Part shown: positions 8,172 through 13,636 of the stretch, in pieces
Layout of the letters: each line of letters opens with the position of its first letter
Position numbering within the stretch: position 1 is the stretch's first letter
DNA from: an uncultured Pseudomonadota bacterium
Lineage (GTDB): Bacteria > Desulfobacterota_B > Binatia > UBA9968
Length of the DNA: 13,636 bases
Direction: 5' to 3'
NCBI GenBank assembly: GCA_946478635.1
Contig: CAMLCX010000082.1
Span: forward strand, 1-13,636
Position numbers and translations under genes: made by a program
The notes under the pieces: generated by a model
Told to the model about the DNA's origin: nothing
The model's database searches: none
The model's input: the letters and a program-made list of their open reading frames with translations, nothing else

Positions 8172-10041
8172 TGAATCGGAGGTCGTCCGAGAGACGTTGG
8201 CTCTCATCCTTGGGAGCGAATTTGTCATTGTCAAGCGACCGCTCAAGGCTAACGAATTTCCCATCGCCGATGTGCGCGAAGTCGATCTCTTAATCCTCGG
8301 CGTCACGCCTCAGCTAGGTGCCGAAACCGCCAGACTCTTGCGTTTTGCCGCGCGATTGCCGTTTGCGGTCCTATTTCTAGTGGAAAGCAAATCGATCGCG
8401 AGAGCGATTGAAACCACGGGCGAGATTCCTTGTCTAACGAAACCCTTCAACCCGTACGAGTTGCATCAGAAAGTCGGGCAGTTGTTGGCGCGACGAACGG
8501 ATTTCCCGGGGTCCGGCGACTTAGAGCACCGCCAGGAGTCAGAAGATTATTTGCCGTATCTGGATTTTCCTTATCTCAGCCGGAGTGCGGCGAGCTTAGC
8601 GCGCCGATTTGGCGCCGCGCCATTGCCGCTTCTGATTGCCGGTGAAATGGGCTGTGGCCAGACTCGAGTTGTGGCCGGGATTTGCAATCTCGGTGGGATG
8701 TCGAAATTGCGTGTTTCAATGAATGCAGTCGAAATCAGCGAGGAGTACCTGGAGCAAAAAAATCTTGAGCTGTCGTTGCAATCGCACTTTTATGCTTCAC
8801 CGACGACTCTGATCATCGAAAACCTGGAAAAATGTTCTTCCGCGGGTCAGTCGTTGCTCTTAAACTTTCTCCAAGAGGGGAATGATAGACGGACGGCGGT
8901 GCGCTATTTAACGACAGCCAATTTAGAATTGTTGGAGAAAGTCTATCGCGGCGAGTTTCTCGATTCACTTTACTATCGGCTCGCGACGCTCACGCTCAAG
9001 TTGGCACCCCTCCGAGAACGGCGGGACGAGATCCCGATTGTGGCGGAATGGTTCGCGCGCGAGTTCGCGAAAAGATTGGGATTGAGGGAGCCGGAGTTGT
9101 CTGAAGACGCAAAACGCCGTCTGACGAATTACCTTTGGTTTGGCAACTTGCACGAGATGGAAACCGTGATTGCACGCACTCTTGCGTATCGTCGAAATTC
9201 ACGGATCGACGGCACTGATCTCATTTTCGACTTTAGCGTTCCGCATCCGAGCGACGGGAGCGAATTTGCCGAATTCGCGCCCGTTGAAGCGCGTCCGAAT
9301 CGAGAAGGCAGCGACTTCCAGTTTGAAGTTTACAGCCGCGGTCCGGCGCCGACTTCGTCCATTAACGGGCACGTAAAGATAGCGGATTTGACCGCGCTGA
9401 TTCACGAGCTTGCTCATGAACTCAAGAATCCTATGGTGACGATCAAAACCTTCGCGCAGCTGCTCGGCGATCGCTATGAAGACGAAAACTTCCGAAGCCG
9501 CTTTCAAGAGGTTGTTGGAAGCGATATCGAGCGCATGGATGAGCTTTTGGAAGTCCTCATCGAATTCGCCGACTTCACGCGACCCCGCTTGAGCCATGTG
9601 GCGCTGAGTGAAAAAATCCGCACCGTGCTGAACGGCATTCGGCTCGAGGGCGCCGAACGGCAGACGCGGGTCACGTGGAAGGGAAACGGCGGCGCCGACA
9701 TCATACAAATCGACGAGTCTCAACTGGAATACATATTGAAAAACATCTTGAGGGTGACGCTGTCCGATGTCAGAATGGGGAGTGAGATCGAAATCGATCT
9801 TTCAACGGCAGGCACTGTGGGGATTACTTACCTGCGTGAAGGCGCACGGGTGGCCTCAATCTCCCATTACTTGGCAGAGCAGAATTTGCCTGAGAACACA
9901 GGCATTCTTCCGTTGCGTGTTTTGCTCGCAAAACAACTGCTGGAAAGCAACGGTGGACGTTTCATGATCCATTCCCCGGATGGCGAGAAAGAGACTTTGA
10001 AATTGGAGTTTCCGCTTGCCGAGCACCGAAATGAAAACTGA
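8149..10041 (+). CDS. Degenerate REC-AAA+-histidine kinase hybrid (likely pseudoenzyme)
   Basis: A 630-residue soluble protein with three recognisable but catalytically altered modules. Residues 1-115 resemble a receiver (ILVIDES, TKPF with Lys98), but the phospho-acceptor position is Gly51. Residues about 140-365 resemble the NtrC AAA+ module, with LAPLRERRDEIP and YLWFGNLHEME intact. Walker A is GEMGCGQT with Gln171 replacing Lys, Walker B Asp-Glu is Glu224-Asn225, the sensor-2 Arg position is His335, and the sigma-54-contacting GAFTGA loop is missing. Residues about 410-625 resemble a kinase: H-box HELKNP keeps His423, but the N-box catalytic Asn is Val536 and no G1 or G2 box is seen. No DNA-binding HTH follows. 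The frame is open throughout and the gene is translationally coupled on both sides, so it is unlikely to be decay. A scaffold or phosphotransferase role is inferred. Confidence 0.85.
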   Translation: MKRILVIDESEVVRETLALILGSEFVIVKRPLKANEFPIADVREVDLLILGVTPQLGAETARLLRFAARLPFAVLFLVESKSIARAIETTGEIPCLTKPFNPYELHQKVGQLLARRTDFPGSGDLEHRQESEDYLPYLDFPYLSRSAASLARRFGAAPLPLLIAGEMGCGQTRVVAGICNLGGMSKLRVSMNAVEISEEYLEQKNLELSLQSHFYASPTTLIIENLEKCSSAGQSLLLNFLQEGNDRRTAVRYLTTANLELLEKVYRGEFLDSLYYRLATLTLKLAPLRERRDEIPIVAEWFAREFAKRLGLREPELSEDAKRRLTNYLWFGNLHEMETVIARTLAYRRNSRIDGTDLIFDFSVPHPSDGSEFAEFAPVEARPNREGSDFQFEVYSRGPAPTSSINGHVKIADLTALIHELAHELKNPMVTIKTFAQLLGDRYEDENFRSRFQEVVGSDIERMDELLEVLIEFADFTRPRLSHVALSEKIRTVLNGIRLEGAERQTRVTWKGNGGADIIQIDESQLEYILKNILRVTLSDVRMGSEIEIDLSTAGTVGITYLREGARVASISHYLAEQNLPENTGILPLRVLLAKQLLESNGGRFMIHSPDGEKETLKLEFPLAEHRNEN

Positions 10042-11449
10042 CATGAGCCAGCCACTGTTATTGGTCGTTGACGATGAAGCAGGCGTAAGGCAGTCCCTGC
10101 AGATGGTATTTAACAAATCCTACAACGTGCTCGAAGCGCCTTCGGCGGAGGAAGCCGTCCAAAAAGCATCCAATGAAAGGCCCGACGTTGTTTTATTGGA
10201 CATTATGATGCCGGGGACGGACGGACTGGCCGTATTGAAACAAATCAAATCGGTACATCCCGATTGCCAGGTGATCATGCTGACAGGACTCAACACGGCG
10301 CGCACGGCGTTTGTCGCCAAGGGTACCGGCGCCTTCGACTACGTGACCAAGCCATTCGACGTCGAAGAGCTGCGCATGCGCGTGGAACATGCACTGGAGA
10401 AGGTTCAGCTTTCGCGCGAGCTAGAGCGGTTGAAGGAAGAGGTCGGCCGGAAATATGGCGTCGAGCACGTCATCGGTAAATCGAAGCAGATCATCGATGT
10501 TTTCAAAGCCGTTAGTATGGTAGCCGCCAAGAAGAGCACTGTTTTGATCACCGGAGAAAGCGGTACCGGCAAGGAACTAATTGCTCGAGCGATTCACTAT
10601 AATAGCGACCGGCGCGCCAAGCCCTTTGTGGTGGTGAACTGCGCCGCTTTGCCGGACACGTTGATCGAGAGCGAGTTGTTTGGATACGAGAGAGGCGCCT
10701 TCACCAACGCTTCGCAGAAAAAGATAGGGCGCTTCGAATTGGCGCACGGCGGAACGCTGTTTTTGGATGAGATCGGCGAGCTCAATCTGAGCACGCAGGC
10801 AAAGTTTCTGCGCGCCATCGAACAGGAAACCTTCACCCGACTGGGCGGCATCGAAGAGATCAAGGTGGATGTTCGGGTGGTTGCCGCGAGCAATCGAGAT
10901 CTCGAGCATATGGCGAAAAACGCCGAGTTTCGCCCGGATTTATTCTATCGGCTGAACGTCGTGTCCCTGTTCCTTTCGCCTTTACGGGAGCGGCGCGATG
11001 ATATTGCCTTGTTGCTCGACCATTTTCTGCGCCTGAAAGCGCAGGAGCATTCGATCGTTGCCAAGACGCTTTCTCCCGAAGTGGTGGACTTTTTCGTTTC
11101 CTACCCGTGGCCCGGCAATATTCGCGAACTGGAAAATCTCATCGAACGTCTTACTATTCTCACGCCACACGAAACCGTAATGCTGCGCGACCTCCCGGTA
11201 GGCATGCGGTCGACGGATCAGACCGCAACACTGAAAGAAGATGTACTCAGTGGATCGCGACCGTTGAGCGATGCAGTGGACGAATTCGAGCGCGAACTTA
11301 TCGTCAAGGCCTTACAACGCACCGGATTCAACCAGACCAAGGCCGCCTCTCTGCTAGGGACTAGCCGGCGGATACTCAAATATCGCATCGAGAAACTCAA
11401 AATAATCGACCCAAACGACTCGGATGAGGAATTGAAGCTTTCGACATAA
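10031..11449 (+). CDS. NtrC-family sigma-54-dependent response regulator
   Basis: Transcription activator with receiver, AAA+ and Fis-type HTH domains, about 472 residues. The receiver has VVDDE, phospho-acceptor Asp57 in LLDIMMPG, and TKPFD. The AAA+ part has Walker A GESGTGKE (Lys181), Walker B TLFLDEIGEL, RPDLFYRLNV containing the arginine finger, LSPLRERRDDI, and WPGNIRELENLI with the sensor-2 Arg. The sigma-54-contacting loop is GAFTNA (222-227) rather than the commonest GAFTGA. The C-terminus FNQTKAASLLGTSRRILKYRIEKL is a Fis-like HTH. The start is uncertain: ATG 10031 overlaps the preceding gene by 11 bases; ATG 10043 lies one base after its stop codon; TTG 10016 has GGAG 7 bases upstream. 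It is presumably phosphorylated by the kinase at 6663-8171 and probably acts at the sigma-54 promoter found downstream. Confidence 0.94.
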   Translation: MKTDMSQPLLLVVDDEAGVRQSLQMVFNKSYNVLEAPSAEEAVQKASNERPDVVLLDIMMPGTDGLAVLKQIKSVHPDCQVIMLTGLNTARTAFVAKGTGAFDYVTKPFDVEELRMRVEHALEKVQLSRELERLKEEVGRKYGVEHVIGKSKQIIDVFKAVSMVAAKKSTVLITGESGTGKELIARAIHYNSDRRAKPFVVVNCAALPDTLIESELFGYERGAFTNASQKKIGRFELAHGGTLFLDEIGELNLSTQAKFLRAIEQETFTRLGGIEEIKVDVRVVAASNRDLEHMAKNAEFRPDLFYRLNVVSLFLSPLRERRDDIALLLDHFLRLKAQEHSIVAKTLSPEVVDFFVSYPWPGNIRELENLIERLTILTPHETVMLRDLPVGMRSTDQTATLKEDVLSGSRPLSDAVDEFERELIVKALQRTGFNQTKAASLLGTSRRILKYRIEKLKIIDPNDSDEELKLST

Positions 11450-11450
11450 A

Positions 11451-11470
11451 CGGACAAATTTGTTCCGGAA
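11451..11470. promoter_or_regulatory. Candidate activator-binding inverted repeats
   Basis: The perfect palindrome ACAAATTTGT (11454-11463) is flanked by CGG and CCG, the right flank offset by one base. It overlaps a second palindrome TTCCGGAA (11463-11470). The cluster is centred about 125 bases before the predicted start of the sigma-54 transcript, within the usual range for enhancer sites of NtrC-type activators. It could instead be a weak termination hairpin after the regulator gene, though no run of T follows. Confidence 0.4.
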
Positions 11471-11560
11471 TTCTCTATTTAGTACCTCGCGGAAAACTTC
11501 CATTAACGACATTTCCAGTTTTTCCTTTTAATAATTAGCGTCTTAGGGGTGGGTCGAGCG

Positions 11561-11576
11561 TGGCATATTACTTGCT
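11561..11576 (+). promoter_or_regulatory. Sigma-54 (-24/-12) promoter
   Basis: TGGCATATTACTTGCT fits the sigma-54 consensus TGGCAYR-N4-TTGCW at every specified position, with the invariant GG and GC at the correct 10-base separation. It lies directly downstream of a gene for a sigma-54 activator and directly upstream of the REC-kinase gene. Transcription is predicted to start near 11587, only a few bases before the ATG at 11591. Confidence 0.8.
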
Positions 11577-11590
11577 CAAATGCTCGCTTT

Positions 11591-12730
11591 ATGGATGCTA
11601 CCAAATCGCACATTTTGATCGTTGACGACGAAATGGGTCCAAGGGAATCCCTCAAAATGATTCTCAACCCTTACTATAACGTATACACGGCCGACCGCGG
11701 TACTCAGGCAGTCGAGATGCTGAAGCAGCACCCCATCGATCTGGTCACTTTAGACCTCAAGATGCCGGGCTTCAGCGGCATCCACGTTTTGGAAAAAGTA
11801 AAGCGCCACGACCCCGACATCGAAGCGATTATCATCACTGGCTATGGCTCCTTGGATACCGCCATCGAGGGACTTCGACTCGGCGCCTTTGACTACATCT
11901 CTAAACCGTTTGATGTCAATCACATACTCGCTTTGGTGCGCCGTGGGCTAGAAAGACGCAACGCCAAGTCGCAACTCAGGCAGGTCAAATCCGACTTTCT
12001 ATCGAATATCTCGCACGAATTGAGAACTCCGCTCAGCGTCGTGGTCGGTTTCGTATATCTTCTACTGAACCAAGTCATCGGCAAGCTTACCGAAGAACAG
12101 CAGAAGGTGCTCGAGACCGTGTACCGGAACTCCGAAGAGTTGCTGGAACTGATCGACAACGTACTCTGGATGACTTCACTCAACGCGGGAGACGCGAGTG
12201 CGACGCTGGAGCGATTCGATCTCCGCAATGTCGTAAACGAAACGACGAAACGTTACGAGAAGACGATCCGCGAAAAAGGCCTGCGCCTGGATGTCAGACT
12301 CGCCGACAGTGAGATTGCGATTGTCAGCGATCGCGCCAAGATTGAACGCGTGTTTCAAAATGTGTTCAACAACGCCGTGAAATTTACTTCCGAGGGTGAG
12401 ATCGTCGTCAACGTGCAGCCTTCGGCACAGCGTAACAGCGTCGAGATCGAAATCACGGATACGGGCGTCGGCATTGAGCAAGGAAAGATCGATTCCATCT
12501 TCGAGCCTTTTCATCAAGCTGACAATTCGATTCACCGGTCCTATTCGGGGCTTGGCATCGGCCTCACCGTTGCGCGCCGGATGGCAGAGCTGATCGGCGG
12601 GAAACTAACGGTAACCAGCAAGCCCGGTGCCGGGACGCGCGTGACGATGAGTTTCCCATCCCATGTAGTTGCCGGACATCAGTTGACCGCGGCGGGTCGG
12701 TCGTTGACTGTCGAGCCGCGGTACGGATAA
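11591..12730 (+). CDS. Soluble REC-histidine kinase hybrid
   Basis: A 379-residue cytoplasmic protein with an N-terminal receiver joined to a complete kinase core. The receiver has HILIVDDE, phospho-acceptor Asp55 in TLDLKMPG, and ISKPFD. A short helical linker (LVRRGLERRNAKSQLRQVK) leads to the DHp H-box SHELRTP with His142, then N box VFQNVFNNAVKFT, G1 ITDTGVGI, F box FEPFHQAD and G2 YSGLGIGLTVA. All catalytic motifs are present. No membrane segment is seen. ATG 11591 is chosen over the GTG at 11549 because the latter lies upstream of the sigma-54 promoter and has no well-spaced ribosome-binding site. Even at 11591 no clear ribosome-binding site is visible. Such REC-kinases usually receive phosphate from one kinase and pass signals to other regulators; a feedback arm on this locus is inferred. 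Confidence 0.92.
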   Translation: MDATKSHILIVDDEMGPRESLKMILNPYYNVYTADRGTQAVEMLKQHPIDLVTLDLKMPGFSGIHVLEKVKRHDPDIEAIIITGYGSLDTAIEGLRLGAFDYISKPFDVNHILALVRRGLERRNAKSQLRQVKSDFLSNISHELRTPLSVVVGFVYLLLNQVIGKLTEEQQKVLETVYRNSEELLELIDNVLWMTSLNAGDASATLERFDLRNVVNETTKRYEKTIREKGLRLDVRLADSEIAIVSDRAKIERVFQNVFNNAVKFTSEGEIVVNVQPSAQRNSVEIEITDTGVGIEQGKIDSIFEPFHQADNSIHRSYSGLGIGLTVARRMAELIGGKLTVTSKPGAGTRVTMSFPSHVVAGHQLTAAGRSLTVEPRYG

Positions 12731-12745
12731 TTAATTAGCCGTACC
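12720..12745. repeat. 26-base near-perfect palindrome over the REC-kinase stop codon
   Basis: Arms GGTACGG (12720-12726) and CCGTACC (12739-12745) flank the central palindrome TAATTAATTA (12728-12737), with a single mismatched pair (A/G) between. The stop codon TAA lies inside it. A third copy of CCGTACC occurs at 12801-12807. It lies between convergent genes, so a transcript-end hairpin is likely, but no T tract follows. A protein-binding palindrome is the alternative. Confidence 0.55.
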
Positions 12746-12777
12746 TGAACGTCTGAGAGTCTTACTTCTAACGAAAC

Positions 12778-12790
12778 ACGACGAGGTCGT
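12778..12790 (-). terminator. Weak hairpin after the ABC ATPase gene
   Basis: On the minus strand, ACGAC-CTC-GTCGT forms a five-base-pair stem with a three-base loop, followed by GTTTCGTT, 22 bases beyond the stop codon of the ABC ATPase gene. The stem is short and the T run interrupted, so it is at best a weak intrinsic terminator. Confidence 0.2.
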
Positions 12791-12812
12791 TCACCCACCG
12801 CCGTACCGGTTT

Positions 12813-13636
12813 CTATTCCTTAACGCTGCCGTCGCGCTTCGACGGCACCACGAGAATGTCCTCGTGAGCAAAAGTCAGAGCCACTTCGTCGCCGGCTTGA
12901 AACTGATGCTTGCCCTTCGGATTGATCACTCGCGCTTTGAGCGCCTTTCCCAGTGCGGCGATTTCGTATTCAACCAAAGCTCCTTGGTAGGCTGACGCGA
13001 GGATCCTGCCTTCGATTCCAGGACCGCAGTCGGGCAACGATTTTTTCTCCAAAAGTTCGAGGGATTCGGGCCGCAGGCTCAAAAACACAGCATCGCCGGC
13101 TCGCGGGCGATGGATCGACGCCGAAATCGAAAGATTCAGTGTGGGCCCGTTCACAATCTCGACGGCGATCCGGTCGTCCGCAGCTTTTAGAATTGTTCCG
13201 GGAAGCAGATTTGTTTGACCGACAAAGCTTGCGATGAAATCGTTCTCAGGGTGCTCGTAAATGTCGCGAGGCGCGCCCTCTTGAACCACCCGGCCTTGAT
13301 GGACGACAGCGATCCTATTCGACATCGCCAAGGCCTCTTCTTGGTCATGCGTTACGTAGATGGTCGTCAGCCCCAAGTCGCGCTGCAGCTTGAGGAGCTC
13401 CAGTCGCATGTCGATCCGAAGTTTCGCATCCAAATTGCTGAGCGGCTCATCCAGAAGCAAAACTCGCGGTTGAATGACCAGCGTGCGGGCGAGCGCCACG
13501 CGTTGTTGTTGTCCGCCTGAAAGCTGGGATGGGCGGCGCCTCTCGACGCCTTTGAGATCGACCTGCTCCAAGGCTTGAAAAACGCGGGACTTGACGTCGG
13601 AGCGAGGCACTTTTCGTTCGCGCAGTCCGAAGGCAA
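12813..13636 (-). CDS. ABC transporter ATP-binding protein (PotA/FbpC/MalK type), 5' end outside window
   Basis: Nucleotide-binding subunit of an import-type ABC transporter; 273 residues are visible and the frame stays open to the window edge. Upstream of the GTG at 13610 it reads AFGLRERK, the usual stretch between the Q loop and the signature in this family, so that GTG is internal and the true start and Walker A lie beyond the window. Visible motifs are the signature LSGGQQQRVALAR, Walker B VLLLDEPLSNLDAK, the H loop THDQEEAL, then FVGQTNLLPG and a C-terminal TOBE-like domain (LRPESLELL). These suit importers of polyamines, ferric iron, sugars or related solutes; the substrate cannot be chosen. 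It converges on the REC-kinase gene and ends 82 bp from it. Its permease and binding-protein partners probably lie upstream, outside the window. Confidence 0.92.
   Translation of the reverse strand, partial: AFGLRERKVPRSDVKSRVFQALEQVDLKGVERRRPSQLSGGQQQRVALARTLVIQPRVLLLDEPLSNLDAKLRIDMRLELLKLQRDLGLTTIYVTHDQEEALAMSNRIAVVHQGRVVQEGAPRDIYEHPENDFIASFVGQTNLLPGTILKAADDRIAVEIVNGPTLNLSISASIHRPRAGDAVFLSLRPESLELLEKKSLPDCGPGIEGRILASAYQGALVEYEIAALGKALKARVINPKGKHQFQAGDEVALTFAHEDILVVPSKRDGSVKE

Larger units (their letters stand above)
11450..11590 (+). other. Intergenic control region before the REC-kinase gene
   Basis: This 141-bp gap lies between two plus-strand genes that are otherwise part of one run. 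It contains inverted repeats immediately after the regulator's stop codon (11451-11470), a second short inverted repeat (GGAA-AAC-TTCC, 11491-11501), an AT-rich middle suitable for bending, and a sigma-54 promoter close to the next start codon. The arrangement of distal palindromes and proximal -24/-12 element matches NtrC-type promoters. No T-tract terminator is seen. Confidence 0.6.

Noticed and set aside
8149..10041. Treating the hybrid as a pseudogene
   Set aside because: The frame is uninterrupted over 630 codons, the gene is coupled to both neighbours, and structural motifs survive while catalytic ones are replaced. This pattern fits a pseudoenzyme better than random decay.
11549..11590. 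Upstream GTG start adding 14 residues to the REC-kinase
   Set aside because: This segment contains the sigma-54 promoter and has no well-placed ribosome-binding site. The receiver fold begins just after ATG 11591.
13608..13610. GTG as the true start of the ABC ATPase
   Set aside because: The frame continues upstream with AFGLRERK, typical of the family just before the signature. Starting here would omit Walker A and the Q loop.
13367..13636. Minus-strand open frame at the window end in another frame
   Set aside because: It overlaps the conserved ABC signature and Walker B region read in the true frame; its translation (rich in Ser, Trp and Cys) resembles no protein.

Overview
The window looks like chromosomal DNA from a Gram-negative bacterium with moderate GC content. 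It carries periplasmic and inner-membrane sensor proteins, a sigma-54 activator and a bacterial-type GlnRS. The gene style (histidine kinases with HE(I/L)(R/K)NP H-boxes, NtrC-family regulators, a PhnD-like binding protein) resembles uncultivated deltaproteobacterial, Binatota, NC10 or Rokubacteria-like lineages. That placement is a weak inference; no marker here fixes the taxon.

Layout. Positions 28-1446 (minus) are gltX, glutamyl-tRNA synthetase. Diverging from it across 96 bp is glnS, glutaminyl-tRNA synthetase (1543-3276, plus). An AT-rich 374-bp gap follows. Then seven plus-strand genes run with almost no spacing: a VTC/TTM-fold polyphosphate-polymerase-like protein (3651-4505), an MFS permease (4524-5705), a PhnD-like periplasmic binding protein with a signal peptide (5733-6653), a membrane histidine kinase (6663-8171), a three-domain hybrid of receiver, AAA+ and kinase modules that has lost most catalytic residues (8149-10041), an NtrC-type sigma-54 activator (10031-11449), and, after a 141-bp gap with a near-consensus sigma-54 promoter, a soluble REC-histidine kinase (11591-12730). 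A convergent, window-truncated ABC transporter ATPase (12813-13636, minus) closes the window.

How the genes may work together (inference). The binding protein has no ABC permease or ATPase beside it, so it probably reports a ligand, perhaps a phosphorus oxyanion, to the neighbouring membrane kinase. Signal would pass to the NtrC-like regulator, which would activate sigma-54 promoters. One such promoter lies directly in front of the REC-kinase gene, giving a feed-forward or feedback arm. The degenerate hybrid keeps the fold signatures of a receiver, an NtrC AAA+ module and a DHp/CA kinase. It lacks the phospho-acceptor Asp, the Walker A Lys, the Walker B acidic pair, the sensor-2 Arg and the kinase ATP-binding motifs, yet keeps the DHp histidine. 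It could be a scaffold or a Spo0B/ChpT-like phosphotransferase. The output may be polyphosphate or phosphate handling through the VTC-domain protein and permease. This locus is the most interesting part of the window.
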